From positions 992,001 through 1,056,000 of the forward strand of contig NZ_CP102512.1 in the NCBI RefSeq assembly GCF_024612015.1: a stretch of 64,000 bases of DNA, given 5' to 3'. Each line of letters begins with the position of its first letter. Position 1 is the first letter of the stretch. Position numbers and translations under genes: made by a program. The stretch is from Streptomyces sp. CA-210063 (lineage in GTDB: Bacteria; Actinomycetota; Actinomycetes; Streptomycetales; Streptomycetaceae). Below the pieces are notes generated by a model, which was not told the origin of the DNA, did no database searches, and saw only the letters and a list, made by a program, of their open reading frames with translations. This document shows, one piece after another, positions 37,182-46,168 of this stretch.

Positions 37182-38087
37182 ATGGACACCATGCGTGACC
37201 GTTTCGCCCCCGTCGTCTCCCGACTGCTCGACGACGATCCCCGGGTCGCGGTGGTCCTCGCCGAGATCGGCGCAGACGGCTTCACGGAGGCGTCGCGCAG
37301 GCATCCGGACCGGGTGATCAACGTCGGCATCCGCGAGCAACTGCTGATCGGCGCGGGTGCGGGCCTGGCCCTGGCCGGGATACGGCCCGTGGTACACACC
37401 TTCGCGAGCTTCCTGGTGGAGCGGCCCTTCGAACAGGTGAAGCTGGATCTCGGGCACCAGGACGTGGGCGCGGTGCTGGTCAGCGCCGCCGCCTCCTTCG
37501 ACTGGCCCGCCGGCGGCTACACCCACATGGCACCCGGCGACGTGGCCCTGCTCGACACGCTCGACGGCTGGACCGTGCATGTACCGGGCCATCCCGACGA
37601 GGCCGAGACCCTGCTCCGGCACGCGGTCGGCGCGGGCCGGGGCAAGGACGACAGGGTGTACGTACGGCTGTCCGTGCAGTCCAACGGGCGGGCGCTCGCG
37701 GTGGACGCTCAGCGGTTCCTCACCGTGCGCGAGGGGCACCGCGGGGTCGTCGTCGCCGTCGGACCGATGCTCGACTCCGTCCTCGCGGCGACGGAGGGGC
37801 TCGATGTGACCGTGCTGTACGCGACCACCGTGCGCCCTTTCGACGCGGCAGCACTGCGCCGGGCCACCGAGTCGGCGGGCGCGGATGTCGTCCTCGTCGA
37901 GCCGTATCTGGCGGGCACCTCGACGGCCGCCGCGAACGACGCGCTCGCCGATGTGCCGCACCGGGTGCTCGGGCTGGGGGTGGGCCGGCGGGAGTTGCGG
38001 CGGTACGGGCGGGTCGAGGAGCACGTGGCCGCGCACGGGTTGGACGCGGCCTCGTTGCGGGAGCGGATCGCGGAGTTCCTGTGTTGA
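37182..38087 (+). CDS. Transketolase-like protein, C-terminal subunit
   Basis: A 301-residue partner of the preceding gene, covering the pyrimidine-binding and C-terminal domains. VINVGIREQLLIGAGAGLAL contains the catalytic glutamate that activates thiamin diphosphate, and THMAPGDVALL is family-typical. GAAAGGAAATCGACC precedes ATG 37182 after a 62-base gap. The final residues are ...RIAEFLC, and the stop codon appears to be provided by the right end of an inserted IS200/IS605-type element, so the natural C-terminus may have been altered by a residue or a few. Confidence 0.87.
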   Translation: MDTMRDRFAPVVSRLLDDDPRVAVVLAEIGADGFTEASRRHPDRVINVGIREQLLIGAGAGLALAGIRPVVHTFASFLVERPFEQVKLDLGHQDVGAVLVSAAASFDWPAGGYTHMAPGDVALLDTLDGWTVHVPGHPDEAETLLRHAVGAGRGKDDRVYVRLSVQSNGRALAVDAQRFLTVREGHRGVVVAVGPMLDSVLAATEGLDVTVLYATTVRPFDAAALRRATESAGADVVLVEPYLAGTSTAAANDALADVPHRVLGLGVGRRELRRYGRVEEHVAAHGLDAASLRERIAEFLC

Positions 38088-38960
38088 CTCGCACCTCGGG
38101 CTGAAGCCCGAGGATTCTGGCCTTCTCGATCGTTGCTGTACCGCTACGCGGCACGAGGTTCGGTGGGGAATCCGTGCCTTCCTGTTTCTTCGCGCTGTGC
38201 CGGGATTGCTCCTGGTCTTACCGGCGCTCCGCAGGCCGATACCGCCAGTCCGGCAGCCGCCTTCACGTTGATCGCGGCATTGGTGTCCCGGTCGTGGACG
38301 GCGCCGCAGGCGGTACAGGTCCATTCCCGCACGTTCAGGGGTTTGGGTCCGTCCACGGCGCCGCAGGTGGAGCAGGTCTGGGTGGTCGGTGTGAACCGGT
38401 CGATCTTGACCAGGGTGCGGCCGTACCGTTCCGCTTTGTACGCCAGCATGCTGAGGAACGATGACCATCCGGCGTCGTGCACGGACTTGGCCAGCTTCGT
38501 GCGGGCCAGTCCCGCCACCGACAGGTCCTCCACGGCGATCCCTTGGTTCTCGGAGATCAGCTTCGTGGAGAGCTGGTGGTGGAACTCACGGCGTGCGTCA
38601 GCGACTTCGGCGTGGGCGCGGGCGACCGTGAGGCGGGCCTTGGCCCGGTTCTTTGATCCCTTCTGCTTGCGGGACAGTTCCTTTTGGGCCTTCTTCAGCC
38701 TCTTCTCCGCGCGCCGCAAAAAGCGCGGGGAGGAGCAGGGCGCCGACCTGGTCTTCGACGCCATCGACAGTCACCCAGCAGAACCGGCCGGTGTGAACAC
38801 CGCCCGGCCCTGCCGGGAGAAGCCCTCGCGACGCTCCACGCCGCAGGCGAAGAACCGCAGTGGCCGGCGCCGCCGGACCTGAGTCTGCGACGCTCCGCGT
38901 CGCCCCTGTCAGATTCGCTTCACCACCGGCCTGAAGGCCGATGCACTGCGAATGAATTCC
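38084..38960 (-). mobile_element. Degraded IS200/IS605-family element (TnpB-only)
   Basis: The right end, read on the minus strand, has the perfect hairpin CCTCGGGC-TTCA-GCCCGAGG (38094-38113) and closes with TCAA at 38084-38087, as IS200/IS605 right ends do. The left end is suggested by a GGCCTTCAGGCC hairpin near 38928-38940. No target duplication is expected for this family. About half of the usual length is missing and there is no tnpA, so the element is dead. The exact left boundary is uncertain. Confidence 0.7.
38144..38764 (-). pseudogene. Truncated TnpB (RNA-guided nuclease family), C-terminal half
   Basis: Codes for about 195 recognisable residues from FLRRAEKRLKKAQKELSRKQ to the C-terminus. 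Present: RuvC-II glutamate in AVEDLSVAGL, the zinc ribbon CSTCG...CTACG, and RuvC-III aspartate in HDRDTNAAIN. Missing: the whole N-terminal domain and RuvC-I aspartate, since intact TnpB is about 400 residues. The first 14 residues (MASKTRSAPCSSPR) are unrelated and mark an internal deletion. It cannot cut DNA. The region overlapping its 3' end would have encoded the guide (omega) RNA. Confidence 0.88.
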
Positions 38961-39027
38961 GGTAGCGGATCAGGGGGTTTCAGGGCGAGGTGGTCGACGG
39001 CGGTGGCCCCGAGGAAGCCGAGCCGCG

Positions 39028-39387
39028 TCAGTCGGCGGCCGGGAGCCCCAACTCCGGGTAGGAGTCAAGGAGTCCGGTCGGGGCCGCCTGGCGCCAGGAG
39101 TCGGCGAGGATGTCGCGCAACTCCGGCTCGTCCTCCAGGGCGGACAGCCGCACCCTCACCCACGCGAAGCCCGCCTCGTGGTCGGCGATCCAGAACTTGT
39201 CGGGCTCGGCGAGGACCAGTTCGTCGCGCTCCTCCTTGGGGCAGCGCACGGCCATGGACGTCTCGTCCTCCGGCAGGGTCGCGAACATCTTCCCCGCCAC
39301 CCGGAAGGTGGGCATGTTCCAGGCGACCTTCTCCGTGGTGTCGGGCAGGGAGAGGGCGACACGTCGTACGTCTTCGGCATCCGGCAT
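39028..39387 (-). CDS. MmcQ/YjbR-family protein
   Basis: A 119-residue small protein with the YjbR (CyaY-like fold) pattern: LSLPDTTEKVAWNMPTFRVA, KMFATLPEDETSMAVRCPKE, and a C-terminal WRQAAPTGLLDSY. The family is thought to bind DNA, but its function is not settled. The ATG at 39387 gives the usual family start MPDAEDVRR. It lies downstream of the acetyltransferase gene on the same strand with a 30-base gap. Confidence 0.82.
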   Translation of the reverse strand: MPDAEDVRRVALSLPDTTEKVAWNMPTFRVAGKMFATLPEDETSMAVRCPKEERDELVLAEPDKFWIADHEAGFAWVRVRLSALEDEPELRDILADSWRQAAPTGLLDSYPELGLPAAD

Positions 39388-39417
39388 GAGACGCACCGTA
39401 GCGCTGACCACTGACAA

Positions 39418-40053
39418 TCACCGCGTGGTCCCGTCTCCCAGCTTCTTGTAGTAGATCGACGTCGGCCGCAGCGTGCCGTACGGGTCGGCTGCGTAGTCGG
39501 GGATCGTCCCGATCCGGGTCCATCCGGCCTTGCCATAGAGGTACTCGGCGGGGCTGTCGGTCTCGGTGTCGAGGTGGAGCAGGGTGACGCCCGCGCCGAC
39601 GGCCGCCCGCTCGGCCGTCGCGAGGAGCGCCAGGCCGAGGCCCTGTCCACGGGCATCCTGGTGGACCATCAGCTTGACGAGTTCCGCCCGGTGGCGGCTG
39701 TTGGGCTTGTCCGGAAAGACGAGGCTGACCGTGCCGACCACCCGGTCCCCCTCACGCGCCACCCACACGGCGAGCGCACCGGCCGGCACCGCCTCGACGC
39801 GCTCCTTCCACCAGGCGACGGCCGCCGCCCGATCCAGCGGAGCGAGGAACCCGATCGAGGCCCCGCTGTTCACGGTGTCGGTCAGCAGATCCGCCAACTC
39901 AGCGACCAGGGAGAGGAGTTTGGGACCATCGAGCCGGGAGATCACGATCCCGGACGCGACCTGCTCGGCGGCAGCGCGCTCAGCCGCGGACTCGACCACA
40001 GCATCCGAGTCAGTCTCCGCATCAGTCACAGATTCACTCACGGCTTCACTCAC
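39418..40053 (-). CDS. GNAT-family N-acetyltransferase
   Basis: A 211-residue acetyl-CoA-dependent transferase. The acetyl-CoA motif is ELVKLMVHQDARGQGLGLAL (about residues 130-149), preceded by strand VVGTVSLVF. The GTG start at 40053 overlaps the regulator stop (GTGA). The first 30 residues (VSEAVSESVTDAETD...) are acidic and come from degenerate 12-base repeats GTGAGTGAAGCC, giving several possible GTG starts; a downstream GTG is a real alternative. Coupling to an Xre-cupin regulator suggests joint regulation. Substrate unknown. Confidence 0.83.
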   Translation of the reverse strand: MSEAVSESVTDAETDSDAVVESAAERAAAEQVASGIVISRLDGPKLLSLVAELADLLTDTVNSGASIGFLAPLDRAAAVAWWKERVEAVPAGALAVWVAREGDRVVGTVSLVFPDKPNSRHRAELVKLMVHQDARGQGLGLALLATAERAAVGAGVTLLHLDTETDSPAEYLYGKAGWTRIGTIPDYAADPYGTLRPTSIYYKKLGDGTTR

Positions 40054-40631
40054 GGCTTCACCACCACCAGTACGTACCGCACTTCCTCGGGCCCTGGGCT
40101 CCGGAACCGCGTCGCCCCCCACACCCGCATCCGCAGACAGTCCCCGGCGGCCAACCGGTGCTCGACGTCCCGGTCGGTGACGTGGAGGGTGCCCTCCAGG
40201 ACCCAGATGTGCTGTTCGAGACCGGGCACGGACGGCCCGTCGTACGCGATGTCCGCGCCCGCCGTGAGCCGCCCCTCGACCAGTTCGCCGCGCATCCCGG
40301 CCGCCGGCGGCGACACGGACCGCCGTACGAATCCGGAGGCCTTGTCCTCCCAGACGGCCTGCTCCCCCGCGCGGACGACGGAGACGGGCTCGGACTCGAC
40401 CTCGCTGAGCAGCTGGGACATGGTCCGGCCGTACACATGGCAGAGGCGGTTCAAAAGCGCGGCCGTGGGGCTGGTCTCCGCACGCTCGGCCCGGGAGAGG
40501 GTCGAGCGACTCACACCACTGCGGTCCGCCAACTCCCCGAGCGACCAACCGTGTTGGGCCCGAAGCTCGGCCAGGCGGGCGGCCAGACGGAGGTCCACGG
40601 GGGCCAGTACGGCTTCTTCAGCACTTCCCAT
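40050..40631 (-). CDS. Xre-cupin transcriptional regulator
   Basis: A 193-residue regulator: helix-turn-helix at about residues 13-68 (WSLGELADRSGVSRSTLSRA), then a cupin domain (HIWVLEGTLHVTDRDVEHRL, GDCLRMRVW) that binds a small ligand. A -10-like TATTAT (minus strand, 40644-40639) lies seven bases before the ATG, and there is no Shine-Dalgarno, so the transcript is probably leaderless. The same bases form a GATA-A-TATC palindrome that could be its operator. It is divergent from the truncated metallo-beta-lactamase gene. Confidence 0.87.
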   Translation of the reverse strand: MGSAEEAVLAPVDLRLAARLAELRAQHGWSLGELADRSGVSRSTLSRAERAETSPTAALLNRLCHVYGRTMSQLLSEVESEPVSVVRAGEQAVWEDKASGFVRRSVSPPAAGMRGELVEGRLTAGADIAYDGPSVPGLEQHIWVLEGTLHVTDRDVEHRLAAGDCLRMRVWGATRFRSPGPEEVRYVLVVVKP

Positions 40632-40736
40632 ATTCGAGATAATATCCCAAATTAGAGACGTCGCTCAGAAAGGTGCGCCCCCTCACTCCGCCACACGAGT
40701 CATCACCCGCGCGGAAGGCATGGAAGGATCGCGGCC

Positions 40737-41237
40737 ATGTCCCTCAGCGTTCCCCGCCTCCGGATCGGCTCGACCGAGATCATCGCCCTCGCGGACGGCG
40801 AGGGCCCGTTCTTCTCCCCGCGCGCCGAGGCCTTCCCCGAGGCCACGGCCGCGCAGTGGGCCGAGGCCGACCGCTACGACCCGGGCGCGGTCGACGCCGA
40901 GGGCCGCTGGCGGCTCCAGTTCCGCGCGTACGCGATCCGCGGCGACAAGGGCCTCACCGTCGTGGACGCCGGGATCGGTCCGGCGGACAGCCCGGCCGGC
41001 TCATGGGCACCCGTGCCCGGTGTGCTCCCCGAGTCGCTCGCCGCCGCCGGCATCGACCCGGCTGAAGTCGACACCGTGGTGCTCACCCATCTGCACACCG
41101 ACCACGTCGGGTGGGCGGTCGTGACCGAGGCGGCCGTCCCGTCAGCGGGCGGCGCGGTGGACGGCAACGCTTCGACCGGCGGCGCGACCAGCGGCCGCCG
41201 CCCTTATCATTCCCAGCGCCAACCACGGTCCGATTGA
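40737..41237 (+). pseudogene. Truncated metallo-beta-lactamase-fold hydrolase
   Basis: The first 125 residues are a normal N-terminal MBL domain ending with the zinc motif THLHTDHVGW. After VVTE the reading turns into a Gly/Ser/Ala-rich tail (SAGGAVDGNASTGG...) and stops at residue 166, whereas intact relatives are about 280 residues and need further zinc ligands downstream. The following LysR gene starts its 3' end only 12 bases later. This looks like a deletion-truncated, inactive gene. Confidence 0.75.
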
Positions 41238-41249
41238 TCCCCGGGGCCG

Positions 41250-42158
41250 TCACTCCGCCGCATCCCCCAGCGCCTCCAGCACCTCCAGCACCGGCCGGAT
41301 CAGCGGATGCCCCTCCGCGCCCCGGCGTACGGCGGCGAAGACTCGGCGCGTGGGGGCCACTCCGTCGACGGGGCGTACGACGACTCCCGTGAGGTCCATG
41401 CCGCGCAGGGCGGAGCGGGGTACGAGGGCGACACCGGCATCGGCGGAAGCGAGGGCGACGACGGCGCGGAAGTCGTCGGAGGAGTGTTCGAGGCGAGGCT
41501 GGAAGCCGGCGTTCTCGCAGGCCAGGACCACGACGTCATGGCAGGGGTTGCCGGGGTAGGGGCCGATCCAGGGATCCTTGGCCAGTTCGGCGAGGGGGAC
41601 CTCGTCGGCGTCGGCCAGGCGGTGGGTGAGCGGGACGACCGCGTCGAAGGGCTCGGCGTACAGCGGGACATGAGTGAGGCGGGGGTCGTCGGCGGCCGGG
41701 GCGCCCCGGTACTCGACGGCGACGGCGATGTCGACCTGGCGGTCCAGGACCATCGGGAGACTCGCGTCGCCCTCCGCGTCCTGGACGCGGATGCGGATGC
41801 CGGGCGCGGAGTCGGCGAGGCGGGCCAGCGCGGGCGCCACGACCTGGGCGATACCGGTGGCGAAGGAGGCGACCGTGACCGTGCCGGCCGCGCCCGAGCT
41901 GTACGCGGCCAGTTCCGCCGCCGCCCGCTCCAGCTGGGCGAGGACCGCGTTGGTGTGGCCGAGCAGGATCTCGCCGGCCGGGGTGAGCCGTACGCCCTTC
42001 GCTCCGCGCTCGACCAGTCGGTGGCCCGTCTCCTGTTCCAGGGCGGTCAGCTGCTGGGAGACGGCGGACGGGGTGAGGTACAGCGCGGCGGCAGCCGCCG
42101 TCACCGTGCGGTGGTCGGCCACCGCACGGAGGATGTGGAGTCGCCGCGCTTCGATCAT
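41250..42158 (-). CDS. LysR-family transcriptional regulator
   Basis: A 302-residue regulator: winged helix at residues 1-60 (HILRAVADHRTVTAAAAALY, then LTPSAVSQQLTALE) and a two-lobed effector domain after residue 90. It follows kbl by 47 bases on the same strand, so it may be cotranscribed with tdh-kbl and control them. This position, downstream rather than divergent, is unusual for LysR regulators; a role in threonine catabolism is inference from neighbourhood. Confidence 0.88.
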   Translation of the reverse strand: MIEARRLHILRAVADHRTVTAAAAALYLTPSAVSQQLTALEQETGHRLVERGAKGVRLTPAGEILLGHTNAVLAQLERAAAELAAYSSGAAGTVTVASFATGIAQVVAPALARLADSAPGIRIRVQDAEGDASLPMVLDRQVDIAVAVEYRGAPAADDPRLTHVPLYAEPFDAVVPLTHRLADADEVPLAELAKDPWIGPYPGNPCHDVVVLACENAGFQPRLEHSSDDFRAVVALASADAGVALVPRSALRGMDLTGVVVRPVDGVAPTRRVFAAVRRGAEGHPLIRPVLEVLEALGDAAE

Positions 42159-42205
42159 GGGATCGATTCTCTCAAATGCCCGCTTTTCCCCTGATGAGGT
42201 CCTGC

Positions 42206-43405
42206 TCAGGCCTCCAGCTCGGCCCGGGCTGCCACGAACGCGTCCACCGCCCGGTCGACGTCCGCCGTCGAGTGCGCGGCGGAGAGCTGGACGCGGATGC
42301 GGGCCTGGCCCTGCGGGACGACCGGGTAGGAGAAGCCGATCACGTAGACGCCGCGTTCCAGGAGCAGTTCGGCGAGGCGGCCCGCCGTCGCCGCGTCGCC
42401 GATCATGACGGGGGCGATGGGGTGGTCGCCGGGGAGGATGTGGAACCCCTCCTCGGTCATCCGGCTGCGGAACAGCGCGGTGTTCTCGGCGAGGCGGACG
42501 CGCAGGTCGTCGGCGGACTCAAGGAGGTCGAGGACCTTAAGGGAGGCCGCCGCGATCACCGGCGCGAGCGTGTTCGAGAAGAGGTACGGGCGGGAGCGCT
42601 GGCGCAGCAGGGCGACGATCTCGGCGCGGGCGGCGACGTAACCGCCGGAGGCGCCGCCGAGGGCCTTGCCGAGGGTGCCGGTGATGATGTCGACGCGGTC
42701 CATGACGCCGTGCAGTTCGGGGGTGCCCCGGCCGCCGGGGCCGGTGAAGCCGACGGCGTGGGAGTCGTCGACCATGACCATGGCGTCGTGGCGGTCGGCG
42801 AGGTCGCAGATCTCGCGGAGCGGGGCCACATAGCCGTCCATGGAGAAGACGCCGTCGGTGACGACCAGCTTCCGGCGGGCACCGCCCTCGGTGGCCTCCT
42901 TCAACTGCCGTTCCAGATCGGCGAGATCGCGGTTGGCGTACCGGAAGCGGCGGGCCTTGGACAGGCGGATGCCGTCGATGATCGAGGCGTGGTTGAGGGC
43001 GTCGGAGATCACCGCGTCCTCGGGGCCGAGCAGGGTCTCGAAGACGCCGCCGTTGGCGTCGAAGCAGGAGGAGTAGAGGATCGTGTCCTCCTGGCCGAGG
43101 AACGCCGACAGCCGGGCCTCCAACTCCTTGTGCACCTCCTGCGTTCCGCAGATGAAGCGGACGGAGGCCATGCCGTAACCCCAGCGGTCGAGGGCGTCGT
43201 GGGCGGCGGCGATCACTTCGGGGTGGTCGGCGAGGCCGAGGTAGTTGTTGGCGCAGAAGTTGAGGACCTCGCCGGGGCGGCCGCCGGCGGTGACGGCGAC
43301 GGCCCTGGACTGCGGGGTACCGATGACCCGCTCCGGCTTGTGCAGACCGGCGGCGCGGATCTCGTCGAGGGTGGTGCGCAGGTCGTCGCGCACGGAGTCG
43401 AACAT
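42206..43405 (-). CDS. kbl: Glycine C-acetyltransferase (2-amino-3-ketobutyrate CoA ligase)
   Basis: A 399-residue PLP enzyme that splits 2-amino-3-oxobutyrate with CoA into glycine and acetyl-CoA. Signatures: [30 protein letters not shown] with PLP-contacting Asp and His, and the lysine in [13 protein letters not shown]. Length is exactly that expected. It lies 27 bases after tdh, so both steps of threonine breakdown are made together. Confidence 0.95.
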   Translation of the reverse strand: MFDSVRDDLRTTLDEIRAAGLHKPERVIGTPQSRAVAVTAGGRPGEVLNFCANNYLGLADHPEVIAAAHDALDRWGYGMASVRFICGTQEVHKELEARLSAFLGQEDTILYSSCFDANGGVFETLLGPEDAVISDALNHASIIDGIRLSKARRFRYANRDLADLERQLKEATEGGARRKLVVTDGVFSMDGYVAPLREICDLADRHDAMVMVDDSHAVGFTGPGGRGTPELHGVMDRVDIITGTLGKALGGASGGYVAARAEIVALLRQRSRPYLFSNTLAPVIAAASLKVLDLLESADDLRVRLAENTALFRSRMTEEGFHILPGDHPIAPVMIGDAATAGRLAELLLERGVYVIGFSYPVVPQGQARIRVQLSAAHSTADVDRAVDAFVAARAELEA

Positions 43406-43432
43406 CAGAGAGCTCCTAGGAATCCAGATGAC

Positions 43433-44461
43433 TTACGCGGTCCAGTCGAGGATGACCTTGCCGCCGCTGCCGCTCGCCGCGTCCGCGAACGCCGCCTCGT
43501 GATCGTGGTAGCCGTAGCGGCCGGTGATCACGGGGGCGAGGTCGAGTCCGCCTTCCAGGAGCACCGTCATCGCGTACCACGTCTCGAACATCTCGCGGCC
43601 GTAGATCCCCTTGATGGTGATCATGGAGGTGACGATCCGGGACCAGTCGACCGGGAACTCCTCGGCGGACAGTCCGAGCATCGCGATCCGGCCGCCGTGC
43701 GTCATGTTGGCGATCATGTCGCGCATGGCCTCCGGGCGACCGGACATTTCCAGGCCGATGTCGAAGCCCTCGCGCAGGCCCAACTCCCGCTGTGCGTCGG
43801 TGATCCGGGACTCCGTCACATTCAGCGCGAGGCTGACACCGATCTTGCGGGCGAGTTCCAGCCGCTCATCGCTGACATCGGTGATCACGACATTGCGGGC
43901 ACCCGCGTGGCGGGCCACCGCCGCCGCCATCAGACCGATCGGCCCGGCGCCCGTGATCAGAACGTCCTCCCCGACCAGCGGGAACGACAGCGCGGTGTGC
44001 ACGGCGTTGCCGAACGGGTCGAAGATGGCCGCGACGTCCAGGTCGACGGGAACGCGGTGCACCCAGACGTTGGACGCGGGCAGCGCCACGTACTCCGCGA
44101 AGGCGCCCTGGCGTCCCACGCCCAGGCCGACGGTGGACCGGCACAGATGGCGGCGCCCGGCGAGACAGTTGCGGCACTTGCCGCACACCAGGTGGCCCTC
44201 GCCGCTGACCCGGTCGCCGACGTGGATGTCGGCGACGTCACGGCCGGTCCCGACGACCTCGCCGACGAACTCGTGGCCGACCACCAGCGGTGTACGGATG
44301 GCCTGTCGGGCCCAGCCGTCCCAGGACCGGATGTGCAGGTCGGTGCCGCAGATGCCGGTCCTGAGGACCTTGATCAGTACGTCGCCGGGGCCGATCCCGG
44401 GCTCCGGGACGTCGACGAGCCACAGCCCGGGCTCCGCCTTCTCCTTGACCAGCGCCTTCAC
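43433..44461 (-). CDS. tdh: L-threonine 3-dehydrogenase
   Basis: A 342-residue zinc alcohol dehydrogenase-fold enzyme converting L-threonine to 2-amino-3-oxobutyrate with NAD+. Catalytic zinc ligands Cys in GICGTDLH and His-Glu in GHEFVGEV; structural zinc cysteines in [18 protein letters not shown] fold [16 protein letters not shown] 44461 has GGAG ten bases upstream. A GAGGTT-TTCTT-AACCTC dyad at 44575-44591 in the leader region may be an operator. Operon with kbl confirms the assignment. Confidence 0.95.
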   Translation of the reverse strand: MKALVKEKAEPGLWLVDVPEPGIGPGDVLIKVLRTGICGTDLHIRSWDGWARQAIRTPLVVGHEFVGEVVGTGRDVADIHVGDRVSGEGHLVCGKCRNCLAGRRHLCRSTVGLGVGRQGAFAEYVALPASNVWVHRVPVDLDVAAIFDPFGNAVHTALSFPLVGEDVLITGAGPIGLMAAAVARHAGARNVVITDVSDERLELARKIGVSLALNVTESRITDAQRELGLREGFDIGLEMSGRPEAMRDMIANMTHGGRIAMLGLSAEEFPVDWSRIVTSMITIKGIYGREMFETWYAMTVLLEGGLDLAPVITGRYGYHDHEAAFADAASGSGGKVILDWTA

Positions 44462-44659
44462 GGACGGCTCCTGTGGGGTGAGGTCCCGGCGCGAGGCATG
44501 GCGAACGGACCCGTACCGGGGAGAGGGGTGGGATCGCCGATCAATCTGCCGTACGGCGGTACCCCGGGTCCATCGAGGTTTTCTTAACCTCCGCCGCAGC
44601 TTTCCTTCACACCTCGCCGAGTCGCGGGATCCGCCATGATGTGCCACCCGCGTCCGGCG

Positions 44660-45217
44660 TCACGGGAACGCCTCCCGGCCCTCGATCCGCGCGGCCAGTT
44701 CCGCGGCCATCGCCTTGATGGTCTCCAGGCCCGCTCTGCCCCAGGGGCGCGGCTGTACGTCGAGGACGCAGATCGTGCCGAGGGCGATGCCCGTGCGGTC
44801 GATCAGCGGGGCGCCGAGGTAGGAGCGGATACCGTGGTCGTCGACGACGGGGTTTCCCGCGAACTTCGGGTATTCGCGCACGTCTTCGAGGACGAGGGCC
44901 TTGCGGCGGACCACCACATAGGGGCAGAAGCCGTGGTCACGGGCCAGGCGACGATCCGCGCCGAGCACCGCCATGTCGGGCGTCGGCTCCGCCGACACAT
45001 GCAGGCCCGCGAAGAACTGCCGGTTCTCGTCGATGAAGTTGACCATCGCGTACGGCACCGAGGCGATCTCGGCGAGCCGGTCCGCGAAGGCGTCGAAGGC
45101 CGGTTCGGCGTACTCGCCTAGCCCCAGCAGCCGCAGCCGTCCGACGCGCTCGGGGGCGTCCCGGTCCTCGGGGGTGAGCAGCAGCCGGCCGACGGGACGC
45201 GGCGGGTCGTACGTCAC
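44660..45217 (-). CDS. GAF-domain protein of the conservon
   Basis: A 185-residue protein made almost wholly of a GAF domain (about residues 30-175; YAMVNFIDENRQFFAG, SYLGAPLIDRTGIALGTICV). GAF domains bind small ligands, haem or iron-sulfur groups, or sense redox state. The GTG start overlaps the stop of the cvnD GTPase gene (GTGA), so it is the fifth member of the conservon operon, in the place where some conservons carry a cytochrome P450. It may feed a signal to, or read out, the GTPase system. Confidence 0.85.
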   Translation of the reverse strand: MTYDPPRPVGRLLLTPEDRDAPERVGRLRLLGLGEYAEPAFDAFADRLAEIASVPYAMVNFIDENRQFFAGLHVSAEPTPDMAVLGADRRLARDHGFCPYVVVRRKALVLEDVREYPKFAGNPVVDDHGIRSYLGAPLIDRTGIALGTICVLDVQPRPWGRAGLETIKAMAAELAARIEGREAFP

Positions 45218-45813
45218 GTGTGGGCTCCGTGGCTCGGCAGCTGTGCCGGAGTGTGGGCGAGGAGGTGCCGTACGAGGGTGAGCAGGGTCTGTACGCCCGA
45301 GCTGGAGATACGGGCGTCGCAGCAGACGACGGGGATCTCCGGGTCGAGGTCGAGGGCCGCGCGGACCTCGTCGGCGTCGTAGCGGAAGGAACCGTCGAAC
45401 TCGTTGATGGCGACGATGAAGCCGAGGCCGCGCTGCTCGAAGAAGTCGACCGCGGCGAAGCAGTCCTCCAGGCGGCGGGTGTCGGCGAGGATGACCGCGC
45501 CGAGGGCCCCTTCGGAGAGTTCGTCCCACATGAACCAGAACCGCTGCTGCCCGGGTGTGCCGAACAGATAGAGCACATGCTGCGGGTCGAGGGTGATGCG
45601 GCCGAAGTCCATCGCGACGGTCGTCTCGACCTTGTTCTCGATGCCGTCGAGGTTGTCGGTGGCGGCGCTCACTGTGGTGAGCAGTTCCTCCGTGCTCAGC
45701 GGCGCGATCTCGCTCACCGCGCCGACGAAGGTCGTCTTGCCGACCCCGAACCCTCCCGCCACCAGGATTTTGAGTGCGGTGGGGAAGGGGTCAGAGCTGT
45801 CGTCGTAGTCCAT
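45214..45813 (-). CDS. cvnD: Conservon GTPase CvnD
   Basis: A 199-residue small GTPase of the Streptomyces conservon type. P-loop GGFGVGKTTF (residues 20-29), switch II region LFGTPGQQRFWFMWDEL, and base-specificity motif INEFD (N-x-x-D-like). Related to MglA/Rab-type signalling GTPases at the membrane, where it is thought to cycle with CvnA-C as a bacterial counterpart of a G-protein complex. The gene overlaps the 3' end of cvnC by 23 bases. Confidence 0.94.
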   Translation of the reverse strand: MDYDDSSDPFPTALKILVAGGFGVGKTTFVGAVSEIAPLSTEELLTTVSAATDNLDGIENKVETTVAMDFGRITLDPQHVLYLFGTPGQQRFWFMWDELSEGALGAVILADTRRLEDCFAAVDFFEQRGLGFIVAINEFDGSFRYDADEVRAALDLDPEIPVVCCDARISSSGVQTLLTLVRHLLAHTPAQLPSHGAHT

Positions 45814-46168
45814 CGAGCACTGCCTCCAGAAGAGACCGGTCTGTCGGGTTGTGGTGGAAAACCGGGGGCTTGGTGGTGAGTGCGCCGCAGTCGACGAGGT
45901 CGGACAGCAGCACCTTGGTGACCGCCGCCGGCAGCTTCAAGTGGGCGGCGACCTCGGCGACCGAGATGGGTGCCCGGCACAGGTCGAGCGCGGTCGCGTG
46001 CTCGGGGCCGAGATAGCCGAGGGGGGTCGCCCCGGTGGCCATCACCTGTGAGAGGAGATCGAACGCGGTGGTCGGCCGGGTCCGGCCGTTGATGACGGTG
46101 TAGGGGCGTACCAGACGCCCGGCGGCGTCGTCGTACAGGGGTCCGTCGCCGGCCGCGGGCACGCTCAA
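45791..46168 (-). CDS. cvnC: Conservon protein CvnC (DUF742)
   Basis: A 125-residue DUF742 protein: RLVRPYTVINGRTRPTTAFD at the N-terminus, then a winged-helix-like ISVAEVAAHLKLPAAVTKVL and a CGALTTKPP region. Start is best read as TTG 46168, overlapping the cvnB stop as TTGA, which signals translational coupling; GTG 46162 is the alternative. Thought to be part of the CvnA-B-C-D membrane-associated complex. Confidence 0.93.
   Translation of the reverse strand: MSVPAAGDGPLYDDAAGRLVRPYTVINGRTRPTTAFDLLSQVMATGATPLGYLGPEHATALDLCRAPISVAEVAAHLKLPAAVTKVLLSDLVDCGALTTKPPVFHHNPTDRSLLEAVLDGLRRQL

Noticed and set aside
36418..38087. One frameshifted dxs or transketolase gene
   Set aside because: The two genes have separate ribosome or leaderless starts, a 62-base gap, and match the known split-transketolase organisation; dxs itself is at 61.7 kb.
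38144..38764. Active TnpB nuclease
   Set aside because: The N-terminal half including the RuvC-I aspartate is missing, so it cannot be catalytically active.
42176..44587. An 803-codon plus-strand open frame over kbl and tdh
   Set aside because: Antisense to two unmistakable enzyme genes; low-complexity Gly/Asp/Val composition and no recognisable motif.
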